A DNA stretch of 33,956 nt from assembly GCA_000697665.1 (NCBI GenBank), contig KL197788.1, positions 14,450 to 48,405 on the forward strand. The letters are read 5' to 3'. The notes beneath the pieces were generated by a model. That model was not told where the DNA came from. It searched no databases and was given only the letters and a program-made list of their open reading frames with translations. The DNA comes from Jaapia argillacea MUCL 33604 (taxonomy: Eukaryota; Basidiomycota; Agaricomycetes; Jaapiales; Jaapiaceae). Within the stretch, counting starts at the first letter, position 1; every line of letters starts with the position of its first letter. The translations under genes and the position numbers were made by a program. Below are positions 11,181-19,289 of this stretch, piece after piece.

Positions 11181-11211
11181 GAGACTGATGCCTACCCTCA
11201 GCATCGGTCTC
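11181..11211 (+). ncRNA. Conserved stem-loop C, exon 4 of T1
   Basis: GAGACTGATGC pairs with GCATCGGTCTC, 11 of 11 positions with one U.G. Earlier exons carry the equivalent at 9383-9411 (12 pairs, three wobble) and at about 9978-10006. The T2 version near 15879 is weaker (about 9 of 12). Confidence 0.45.
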
Positions 11212-11330
11212 CTCCCCACCTCCAACTTCTCGCCTCGTGACCAAGTGCACCTCTCTCTCCCCTCAGGTTTCAAACAAGACCGGTGATACAGCTGCTTCAA
11301 TAGTGGCTGTATTTATTACTTTGAGCTATG

Positions 11331-11422
11331 GTAAGTAGTCGGACATCGCGTTTGCGATGCCCATTCTCTTTTTCTCATCTATCCAAGTATACGGACTTAT
11401 TCCATTTCAATTCCTCTCACAG
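11331..11422 (+). other. Intron 4 of T1 with internal stem-loop
   Basis: GTAAGTAG to CTCTCACAG, 92 nt, present at the same place in T2 (16027-16107) and T3 (17226-17317). All three contain a 9+9 nt stem-loop with the same GTTT loop directly after the donor (11341-11362 in T1). Confidence 0.6.
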
Positions 11423-11468
11423 AATACACCCACCACCCTCCCCTCTCGTCACCACCACATGCCGTTAG

Positions 11469-11498
11469 AGTGGAGCAGGGCTTCGGCCTTGCTCTGCT
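11469..11498 (+). ncRNA. Terminal-exon stem-loop with UUCG tetraloop (T1)
   Basis: AGTGGAGCAGGGC pairs with GCCTTGCTCTGCT over 13 positions and is capped by TTCG closed by C-G, the exceptionally stable cUUCGg tetraloop. In T3 (17370-17399) the closing pair is U-A with a GTCA loop, and the outer U.G has become U-A. In T2 (16154-16183) two G.U pairs have become A-U. It lies 46 nt into the terminal exon. Confidence 0.6.
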
Positions 11499-11624
11499 AT
11501 TCTCTATCCCCCTCCAAGTCACCTTGCACCATATCAATGTGGTGCGAGGGTCTTTATGTTCTTCTATTATACTTAGGCAGTACTATTATATGTACTTTGT
11601 TGTAACTTAGGTAGTATACAATCA

Positions 11625-11630
11625 AATAAA
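11625..11630 (+). terminator. AATAAA poly(A) signal of T1
   Basis: AATAAA is followed by TGTTTTATGA. The same position holds AATAAA in T2 (16328 and 16333) and T3 (17545), after the shared phrase TATGTACTTYRTYRDAGCTT-like and a small AGTAC/GTACT hairpin. Confidence 0.5.
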
Positions 11631-11718
11631 TGTTTTATGATTCCCAGTTGCACCACACAGCACAAGTCCATAAGCGAGAGACGGGTATATAGAGCAATAA
11701 ATGCAATAAGATTTCACA

Positions 11719-11794
11719 GCATAATGGTCTAGTGGTGAATATGCCTCATTGTGTGTTGATGCTGTGAGTGAGGGTTTGAACCTTGGCTATGTCA
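11719..11794 (+). tRNA. Degenerate tRNA-like sequence, possibly the head of a SINE
   Basis: TGGTCTAGTGG fits the pol III A-box consensus TRGYNNANNGG exactly. About 45 nt downstream, GGTTTGAACCT is a C-to-T-like variant of the B box. The ends pair weakly (GCATA with TATGT). No convincing anticodon arm forms, so this is not a working tRNA. T2 has no counterpart: sequence before (to about 11683) and after (from about 11915) is contiguous in T2 at about 16384, so T1 likely received an insertion of roughly 230 bp here. No target duplication is evident. Confidence 0.35.
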
Positions 11795-11914
11795 GGCATT
11801 ATTTATATGTGGTAAATCTTTATTTTTGCCTTGATTGTCTTTCCACTTTTTTCCACCAAGTCAACTGATGATGAACTTGAATATCACACAATGTGTATGA
11901 TTATGTATGCCTGC

Positions 11915-12136
11915 AAAAAGCAAACCTGTGCAGTGTCATACAACAACTTTCAACATGAATTCCACCAAGTCTTACATGAATGTTGGCACAATTTGACATC
12001 ATTTTCAAATGCTTTTTCTAGCATTAGGGCTGCCTAATTCTTACAGCTCAACTTGCTGCTTGACTCAATTGCCCAATTCCACCCTAATGGGGTATTGTCA
12101 CTGTCAGAGAAGTGGTTGTGGCTAAAGTTATGATTC
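11915..12136. other. T1 downstream flank
   Basis: 11915-12025 is still homologous to T2 downstream sequence (about 16385-16455), so the duplicated segment extends past the poly(A) signal. The remaining bases up to the T2 5' block show no gene or repeat that I can identify. Confidence 0.4.
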
Positions 12137-12343
12137 TCAAGGAATGAGAAAAGAATCATTGATTGCAAAATTTGAGATTGAGAACACTTGCAACCACCTT
12201 ACTGTGTCAATTTTTCTCACAGACTTTGTCTCACGGTTTCAGTGCATTGACCATGAGACCATTCTTTATTATTGCCCATTTCAGGTTGTCCCTTTCTACA
12301 CTCAGTTGAGATCACTGATTTTTGCCACATGTCACCTTGCTTT
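12137..12343 (+). ncRNA. T2: 5' block of second hairpin-array copy, CpG-decayed
   Basis: It aligns base for base with 8571-8780 of T1. Most differences are C-to-T or G-to-A at former CpGs: T1 CGCGACC is TGCAACC here, and GCCGCGTGTCG is GCCACATGTCA. The block ends exactly at the target-site duplication GCTTT of an inserted LTR element and resumes at 13895. Confidence 0.55.
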
Positions 12344-12538
12344 TGTTGGAACAAACAGTGCATTGTTCCTGCATTTAGCTAGAGTAGGGAAAACTCATTG
12401 TAAATGTGTAAGGTACAACCACAGGAATACAGAAATTATATACAAAATCCCCCCCCCTCTAGCTATGACTCACTCCTGAGGCGGCGTCCCGTAGCCTCGA
12501 GCTCCCAACACTTGCAGACCTGATTTCCAATTCCCACA
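12344..12538. repeat. LTR 1 of the TRIM-like element
   Basis: 195 bp, TG..CA, with a C9 run near its middle. It keeps CpGs where LTR 2 has CpA or TpA, for example GGCGGCGTCCCG here versus GGCAGCATCCTA. Confidence 0.8.
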
Positions 12539-12896
12539 CACTCCCTCGAGTGGAGTGGAGCTCGACATCAACACCAACATCAACAGCAATAGAGAAAGAA
12601 AGAATTCCATCACTGAAAACAGCACTCCCTCAAGCAATAATTTCTTGAGCCCTCAACATCCAGCCCAATCTGACAGTCCAACAACCTCTCAACTGCATCT
12701 TGGCAATGCATCCACCCCTCCTCAACACCCAATTCCAGCTCTGACATCCAAACGGGGTCCATGCCCAGAGGCTCTGACCAACAAATCTTAGGCAACGAAA
12801 GAGTGTGATGGCAACATACAATGATAAGGGATTCAGCCCTTGAATGGACTCTGCAACAATTCAGCTCTCAACAAGCGACAGCAACAACAACAAGGG

Positions 12897-13374
12897 TGTT
12901 ATGAGTGCCTTAGTGTTAGCGTAAGGTAGCGAATAAGGCTTGTAAGTCCTTTGGGTATTTCTTGCTAACTAGTACTCAGGCTATGATGTTGAAGAGTAGA
13001 GGATGACGATGAGGGAGCGAACCGGTTGAAGGATACAACTAAAGTGCTGTATTGTTCAAGTGGACAAGCTACCGAATACAAAGTAGCTAGGTGTCCTTAT
13101 ATACTACAGGAACAATGAAGAGTCGAACAATGTACTATGGACAATAACAAGTGAGACAATGTATTTGTACAATGGCGAACGAGTTAAGGTTTGAGACAAT
13201 GACGAAGAACAATGATGAGGCTGTACAAGGCTGTACAGGATCTGAGATAAGATAAGATAAGGATGAGTCGTACTGGGTATCATAGACAAGGGAAATGATA
13301 CTAAGACGAATGAAGTCTGAGGAAAATACAAACAATACAAATGGAAATATACAAGTCCAAACGTGTTCACAACA
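12897..13374. mobile_element. Solo LTR nested inside the TRIM-like element
   Basis: A 478-bp block starts TGTTATGAGTGC and ends GTGTTCACAACA, imperfect inverted ends with TG..CA. It is bordered on both sides by AAGGG (12892-12896 and 13375-13379). No internal domain is present, so it is read as a solo LTR left by recombination of a larger element. It contains a TATATA-like box (13097) and a short GATAA repeat near 13247. Confidence 0.75.
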
Positions 13375-13697
13375 AAGGGAACTTGGCCTTCAACAGGCAA
13401 ATGACTTCAGTTAGCTCATCTTGGTGACAGCAACAGGTGGTGACAATGACAACGGTACGGTACGATGGTGATAACGATATGGTGGTGACAGCAATTGGAT
13501 ATTTGACTCTCCTGGGTGGATACAAAGTGTGGCAGCAGGTAGATAGAGTCAATAGCGATGAATAATAATATTTGATCTGACTAGTGCGGTGATGACAAGT
13601 GATTCAACATGTGACAATGAACAAAGTTGCAGCGAGAAGATGGATTTGGTCCCATCACAAACTGCTTGGTAAGACCCCCAAGCAGGCAACACATTTA

Positions 13698-13894
13698 TGT
13701 TGGAACAAACAGTGCATTGTTCCCGTGTTTAGCTAGAGTAGGGAGAGCTCATTGTAAACACATGAGGTACAACCACAGGAATACAGAGATTATATACAGG
13801 ATCCCCCCCCCCCTCCAGCTATGACTCACTCCTGAGGCAGCATCCTATAGCCTCAAGCTCCCAACACTCACAGACCCAATTTCCAATTCCAACA
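13698..13894. repeat. LTR 2 of the TRIM-like element
   Basis: 197 bp, matching LTR 1 over its full length, followed directly by the target duplication GCTTT. Confidence 0.8.
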
Positions 13895-13899
13895 GCTTT

Positions 13900-14849
13900 T
13901 GTTTTTCTATGTACATCACATGTGTGATACTTCAATTGTTTGTTACCTTGGGCACCTTCTCTGTTGCTCTTGCTCCTGTTGATCTTGTTCTGAACACTAC
14001 CTTCCCATTGTCTTTGAGAATATGGCTCACACTTTTAATTCAGTTGGTTTAACTGTGAGTTTGGATGACATGATTGGTGATGGTGTTATCATGCCCACCT
14101 ATTGTCAACTTAGGCAATATCAGATTGTCATATGTTTTATATATTATATATTTATATGTCTTTACATCTGACACAGTGACTTCAAGTGGATTGGCACCAT
14201 GCATGTGTTCAAGCTCACCCAGCATTGAGTGCTTACAAGTGGTCTCTCAAACTTATTTCTCTGGAACAATACTGATATAGGCTAGAGAAGGTGTATCAGT
14301 CAATCAAAGTAAACTACATTGGGTGGCTGCAAACAAAATAAGATTCGGCTTTTGATTTGAATCAAGTACTTCTGGATGGATATGGATTTAAATGATAGTA
14401 TGAATAAGTCAATTGAATGGATGGATGTGAGTGAATAAGGCCCATCACAACAAGCCTTCCCTCCAACCAGTGTACAGGTTAGTGGTATTGTATGATTGAC
14501 TTATTGAGAGAAATGAAAACATTTAATTTGGCAGCATATGCTTGGATGCTACAGATAAGCATGGCATCCAAGTCATCCCACCATTCTGGAGTGGTTGTTG
14601 GGAAAGACCGTAAACTAAAGTAGCTACAACTTCAATGGGAATAAGAGTTAGTTTCTGACTTCAATCAAGCAAACACTGACTGAATAAGATGGAATTGAAT
14701 CCTCTGTCTGATCATCTGTCTGGAAACCTCTGATAGTCTCTCATCCTCTTGTCATTCTACTTCTGCAGCTGTAGCCTAGGTAACATCAGAGAAGCTTCAA
14801 AGTCTTACATCGTATACTTTGTTGAAGTAACAATCTTAACAGGTCCTTA
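13900..14849. other. Unassigned AT/TG-rich stretch inside T2
   Basis: 13900-13950 continues the T1-homologous 5' block, including a stem-loop with ATCAC and GTGAT arms where T1 has GTCAC and GTGAC. From about 13950 to 14830 the sequence has no T1 counterpart, is poor in CpG and rich in TpG/CpA, and shows no convincing frame. It looks like a decayed insertion that I cannot identify. An AT-rich near-palindrome lies at about 14130-14162. Confidence 0.4.
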
Positions 14850-15063
14850 GTAAGGAAAACTTTGATTCTAGGCATTATATTTAGTAATTCGCTTTTTTTC
14901 CCCTTTCAGGCTTTTCTACCAACCCAATCAACTTATCCCCACCTACACCAATCACTATAACACACTGCAAGACTACCATCACCTGCTGACCCATTTGAGA
15001 CACCCAAAGCCATACACAAGCCCCCTGCCCCCCCTGCCCCCCACCACCTCCCTCTCCCAAGTA

Positions 15064-15096
15064 CAAGTCAGGCTGCCTCCATGGCAGGCTGACTTG
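15064..15096 (+). ncRNA. Conserved stem-loop A (T2)
   Basis: CAAGTCAGGCTGCC pairs with GGCAGGCTGACTTG at 13 of 14 positions around TCCAT. It uses U-A and G-C where the T1 exon 3 version uses U.G and G.U. Confidence 0.5.
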
Positions 15097-16153
15097 TTTC
15101 TTTTCGATCCCATATCACTCTTGGGACACATGCCAACCCTCTCCCACCACCAGCCTTGTCCCAACCCCTGGCAAACTTAACTTTAGCCAACCCAACCTCC
15201 TCCTCCTCCAAACCATCATGAACACCACAAGAGCATTTGTGATTGGTTCTTTCATATCATTTCCTACTACCCCACATCCTACAAAGCTGATGTGCTTTTT
15301 GAGCCATCAGTTTCATTCCAATTTTTGACTTTGTGGCCCTCAATCACCCCCACTCCAATCTCACCTTAATCGCCCTCACTCTCTTCATTAATGAAGTGTG
15401 TTCGACATACAGGAGTAGAGGGTAGATAGACAAGTAGGAGGACGAGGTCAGGGTCTCTTACAGTGGGTCAAAAAATTGACTCTTTGTTTCTTTTTTACTT
15501 ACTTGCTTTTTTCACATTTTAGGACTCTCTACCAGGCCAACAATCTCCCCTCTCATCTCCATCTACCACTCCTGCACCATGGAGTGCTGCCCCACCACCA
15601 GCCTACCCTTTCCCATCCCACAAACAAGTCCAACACCAACCCCATCTCACCCCCTGCCACAAATGAGCCATGCAGCCATGCAGCCACACCAGCTGCTTGG
15701 GTTATTTGTATTCAATATCTCCATCTTCTACAGCCTGAATGATGCAGAATTCAGCCATAGCTACATTCTGCAATGCCATTTCTTTGACGCTGGCCCTCCC
15801 CTCTTAGCTAGTCATGATCGCATCAAGAGCAATTGCAACTGGTTTTTTGTGTTCTCCACAACTGTCCCCATCTCACCTGAGACCAATGCCTTTCCTGGGA
15901 ATCAGTCTCCTCCACATCCCTGACATCTCACATCACACCCAAGTCTGCCCCTCGCCCCTTGGGTTTTGGCCATGACCCATGATACAGCTGCTTCAGTAGT
16001 GGCTGCATGTATTACTTTGAGCTATGGTAAGTACTTGGACATCATGTTTGCAATGTCCATTCTAATTCTCTCATTTATACCTCATTCTGTTTTGATTCCT
16101 TTCACAGAATACACCTACCACCTTCCCCTCTCGTCATCACAACACACTATCAG

Positions 16154-16183
16154 AGTAGAGCAAGTCTTTGGCCTTGCTCTGCT
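16154..16183 (+). ncRNA. Terminal-exon stem-loop (T2)
   Basis: AGTAGAGCAAGTC pairs with GCCTTGCTCTGCT at 12 of 13 positions around a TTTG loop, at the same place as the UUCG hairpin of T1. Confidence 0.5.
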
Positions 16184-16526
16184 ATTCTCAATCCTCCTTT
16201 CACATCCAACTCTAAGTTACCTTACACCATATTGATGCAGCATGAGGGGTTCAATTTTATTTATGTTCTTCTATTATACTCTCAGTAGTACTGTTATATG
16301 TACTTCATTGTAGCTTAGGTAGTATGCAATAAAATAAATGTTGCATGAACCTCAGTAGCAGGAAATGGCACAAGTCTGTAAGTGAGAGATAAAAGCAAAT
16401 TTGTGCAGTGTCATATCACAACTTGAAGTCATTTTTGAATGCTTCTTCTGGCATTGTTTTCATAGGTATTCCAAGTGGTTTCCTGAGTGATATGTGAAGT
16501 GAATGGGTACCATTTGAACCAATGTG

Positions 16527-16775
16527 GACTGACTTGATGATACATAAGCCAACTTGACGATAATTGAATCAACTGGATAATACATACAACTCAATGACTT
16601 GTAAACGAACTCAGTGATATGTAAACTGACTTGGTGATAAGGGAGGTTACTCTATAATAAGTAAGTCAAGTCAATAACACATACAATGCAATACCTCATA
16701 AACCGACTCAATGATATGTAAGATGATACAATGATATAGAAACCAACTGATGCATAAACAAACTTGTACATAAAC
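16527..16775. repeat. Degenerate 20-bp minisatellite
   Basis: About twelve imperfect 20-bp units near CARTGATATGTAAACYGACT, for example CAGTGATATGTAAACTGACT, follow each other between T2 and T3. They hold no gene. Confidence 0.65.
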
Positions 16776-17235
16776 ACCTCTCCTCCAATCTCGCATCAAA
16801 CCACCTCACCCCTGTCTTCAATGAAGGGCGTTCAACACACAAGACTAGGGGATGGATAGAAGAGTAGAACTACAAGGTTAGGGCCTTGTGATGAGTCAAA
16901 CAATTGACTCTTTGTTTTCATTTTTTAGGACTTTTGTATAAGCTCAACACCCTCACCCCTACTTCCATCTACTACTCCAGGACTACAAGGTCTTGCCCCA
17001 CCACCACCATACCCATTCCCAGCCACGAACAAACTCAACACAATGCCCAGCTGGCCCCACCCCCTTGTGACTCACCCAGTCACAATCACATCAAGAGCAG
17101 TTGTGATTGGTCTTTTGAGCAACTTCTCACCTCCCAACCAAGTCCACTCCTCTCACCCATTGTTTCAAGCAAGACCAGTTACACAGCCACTTCAATACCA
17201 GCTATGTTTCTTACTTTAAGCTATGGTAAGTGCCC

Positions 17236-17257
17236 AGATGTTGTGTTTGTGATGTCT
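17236..17257 (+). ncRNA. Intronic stem-loop (T3)
   Basis: AGATGTTGT and GTGATGTCT pair at all nine positions around GTTT, with five wobble pairs. In T1 (11341-11362) the arms are GGACATCGC and GCGATGCCC with the same loop, eight of nine paired. T2 (16037-16058) keeps the outer six pairs. Confidence 0.5.
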
Positions 17258-17369
17258 GTTCTATTTCTCTCATTTATATAAGTATACTGACATATTCTGA
17301 TTTGATTTCTTTCACAGACAATTCCTACTACCCCCCTCCTTCTCTTGTCATCATCACACACACTGTTAG

Positions 17370-17399
17370 AGTAGAGCAGGGTGTCAACCTTGCTCTACT
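17370..17399 (+). ncRNA. Terminal-exon stem-loop (T3)
   Basis: AGTAGAGCAGGGT and ACCTTGCTCTACT pair at 13 of 13 positions (one G.U) around GTCA. Compared with T1, the closing pair changed from C-G to U-A and an outer U.G became U-A. Confidence 0.55.
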
Positions 17400-17599
17400 A
17401 TTCTCAAACCAGTCCCTACTCCCAACAAATCTAAGTCACCTTGCACTGTGTTGATACAGCACAAGGCTTTCAATTTTATTATGTTATTCTCTTATAGTTC
17501 AGTAGTATTGTTCTATGTACTTCATCAGAGCTTTAGTAGAATGCAATAAAAAATATGTCTTATGAGTCAGTGGCACGAAACAGCACATGTCTGTAAGTG

Positions 17600-18037
17600 A
17601 GAGATGTATCAATTATGCTGGCCCTGCTTCTAAAACTTTATCTTTCTTGTCTTTACTGGCTCAACCACTCATAAGTTTGATGGTGCTGCTACCCAAGTTG
17701 CAATAGAATTAGGTCAAAAAAAAGGGAATCGTTCATGCCACGCCATGCGGTGGCCCACTCTCTGACTAGTGATAATGTGCCAATGGCCATGCCATTGTTA
17801 ATGTATCAGCCAACCTTGTACACATACTATGTATCTCCAGAAATCAGATGCGGAATGGATTTCATTGCAGCTCCCAGGTTACGACACAGGAACAGCCGCA
17901 TTGACCTGCTCATCCGCAAGTGGGTTTGGACACTTGCAATCGTACATATTAGGCAGTTGATCACTCCGCATCCAGCCAGCACGCCATATAAGTTGACTCA
18001 GATGACCGAGATTGCTTGATCAATATCAACCACCAAC
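17600..18037 (+). other. Spacer between T3 and the tandem paralogues
   Basis: A 94-codon open frame (17735-18019) exists, but it has no recognisable motif, no paralogue before the second copy of the following family, and no clear splice context. I treat it as unproven. Confidence 0.3.
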
Positions 18038-19115
18038 ATGTCCATGGTAGACACCCTTGAGAAGCTTGATCGCACCATCCTATAATATCGAAACCTGCCT
18101 GCCCGAGCTGAGGAGCTCATATCTGACTCACGGCCCATCGGAAATATCTGGGATTATAACAAGTGGATCGAGAAGGCAAAAGAGTTCCTCGTAAGATCCT
18201 GCTGTGCAGCTGACAGCTCAGCGGATCGCTGACAGATCCAATTTTCAGGTCGACCAGTCGATGATCGAATATGCCTTAAGACCACTCCTTGGCAAGTCCA
18301 TCAAGGAGAGCAACTACGATTGGAGGCCTTTTGAATGACTATTTAATTGGATGGTGGAGAAAAGGGATGCAATTGAGGAAAGTCGTCGCAAGGCGGGGGG
18401 GACTTGAGAGACACCGCGCTTGCAGGTACGAACAATTCATGCCATTGTAAATTTCAATACCACTTTGCCTGGTCTGTGCGATGTGTGAACTGAGTTGCTG
18501 CCCCCTTGCATCCAAGCTTATCCTGGCATATACCGGCATCACCGGCAATCCACGCAACACACTGGCAGTGCTGCAGCACCTCGTTTCTTCAATTCCATCC
18601 TTGCTTGTCTTCTATCATGGCCAAGATCGACCTTGTGAAAATTGGCTCTCTCATCATCCTCTATGAAGGACTTGACAAGCGAGCTTGCCGACTCAGAATT
18701 GCGGCCTTGCAAGGCACGATGTGTGCCTATCTCAGGCAATGGCTCAAGAAAGCCGGTGTTATACTTGTATGTACCAAGTGACTTCATCAGGAATGCTGTG
18801 ATTCAATCCTATATCTAGAATGACAAGCAGTTGTGTGAATTAGAACTTGGCATCCTCATCAGCTCCTCCGTCAGACGGAGTCCCTTTGCATGGCACATGT
18901 TCCAGAAGTTGATTACGGTAATGGAATGGCAAGAAGAATGTCAAATGAAGGAGGAAGTGATGGAAGAGGAAGATGACAAGCTCTCATCAGTAGGGACGTC
19001 AGCTGTTTGGGATACCACTGATGATGAGAGTGGCAACGACAAGGATGTTGATTTTGTTAGGAGTGCCAGCTCTGCATCCCGGCACGTCAATGATCCCATT
19101 GTCGTCGATGAGTAG
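18038..19115 (+). pseudogene. Decayed first copy of a tandem paralogue pair (unrecognised family)
   Basis: The family is unknown to me. ATG at 18038 opens a segment reading LEKLDRTIL-stop-YRNLP, matching LADLDRTLLLYRHLP of the copy at 19290. Likely introns follow, at about 18190-18248 and 18766-18818 (GTATGT..CTAG). The middle exon reads YEGLDKRACRLRIAALQ, and after the last intron the frame NDKQLCELELGILISSS corresponds to EEQKLCSRVLNLSAQ in the second copy, with the intron in the same place. The tail is acidic (MKEEVMEEEDD) and ends at TAG 19113-19115. A TAA and a later in-frame TGA (about 18337) break it. The mostly helical, Leu-rich character suggests a structural or protein-binding role, but nothing more can be said. 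Confidence 0.45.
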
Positions 19116-19289
19116 ATTAATGTGCCTGCCGCAGTGTATTACAACTTTATGCGACCGTGCGCAGACAACACCAGATCGATGAGATTAGATTGTGCCTGGC
19201 CTCAGCATATCACAACTCTGCAGACTTGTACTGTTCAGTCTGAAAAGATGCACGAGAATCTGGGGCATTCCCACAAGTCATCTTTCACT

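Larger units (their letters stand above)
8571..11640 (+). ncRNA. T1: putative spliced, polyadenylated hairpin-array RNA, best-preserved copy
   Basis: This unit has no conserved protein frame but gene-like structure on the plus strand. A 5' block (8571-8830) is shared with T2. Four ~510-550-nt C-rich exons then follow, separated by introns 9560-9620, 10152-10210, 10754-10821 and 11331-11422. A terminal exon ends at AATAAA (11625-11630). Each exon alternates short stem-loops with linkers made almost only of C, A and T, and the stems keep pairing when copies are compared. Strand asymmetry, intron polarity and the poly(A) signal all agree on plus-strand transcription. ORFs inside it (for example 10253-10771) do not keep frame between copies. 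It may instead be a non-autonomous mobile element; no terminal repeats or target duplications were found. The RNA assignment is an inference from sequence alone. Confidence 0.5.
12344..13894. mobile_element. Miniature LTR retroelement (TRIM-like) inserted in T2
   Basis: Direct repeats 12344-12538 and 13698-13894 begin TGTTGGAA and end CAACA/CCACA, and the whole is flanked by the 5-bp duplication GCTTT (12339-12343 and 13895-13899). Removing the element restores a continuous alignment with the T1 paralogue at about 8781, an independent empty-site proof. The internal part is about 1.16 kb, of which 478 bp is a later solo LTR. Only a 78-codon low-complexity frame exists (12555-12791). No protease, reverse transcriptase or integrase is present, so the element was non-autonomous. 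No clear primer-binding site or polypurine tract is visible. The LTRs differ by about twenty substitutions, nearly all transitions. Confidence 0.8.
14850..16360 (+). ncRNA. T2: body of second hairpin-array copy
   Basis: An intron-like block (14850-14909), an exon homologous to T1 exon 3, a second intron-like block ending TTTTAG at 15522, an exon homologous to T1 exon 4, intron 16027-16107, and a terminal exon with AATAAA at 16328 and 16333. The second donor is GTCAAA rather than GTAAGC, so this copy may no longer splice correctly. Only two full exon units are present against four in T1. CpGs are nearly absent, yet stem-loops A, B, D, E and the terminal one are still recognisable. Confidence 0.5.
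16784..17590 (+). ncRNA. T3: third, shortened hairpin-array copy
   Basis: It starts in the last part of the exon-3-type unit, then has an intron-like block ending TTTTTTAG (16928), a shortened exon-4-type unit, intron 17226-17317 and a terminal exon with AATAAA at 17545. I count three CpG dinucleotides in about 800 bp, against roughly 28 in the matching part of T1 (10822-11640). Despite this loss the terminal stem-loop pairs at 13 of 13 positions and stem-loop D at 6 of 6. Confidence 0.5.

Noticed and set aside
8688-11605. Many Pro/His/Ser/Thr-rich frames of 60-170 codons on the plus strand
   Set aside because: They follow from the C-rich base composition of the T1 exons; frames and stops are not kept between the repeated units, while stem pairing is.
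11719-11794. Functional tRNA gene
   Set aside because: The A box is good but the B box is altered, the T stem has mismatches and no anticodon arm forms.
12555-12791. 78-codon frame inside the TRIM-like element as a gag-like gene
   Set aside because: Low complexity, no zinc knuckle or capsid motif, and far too short; also partly open on the other strand.
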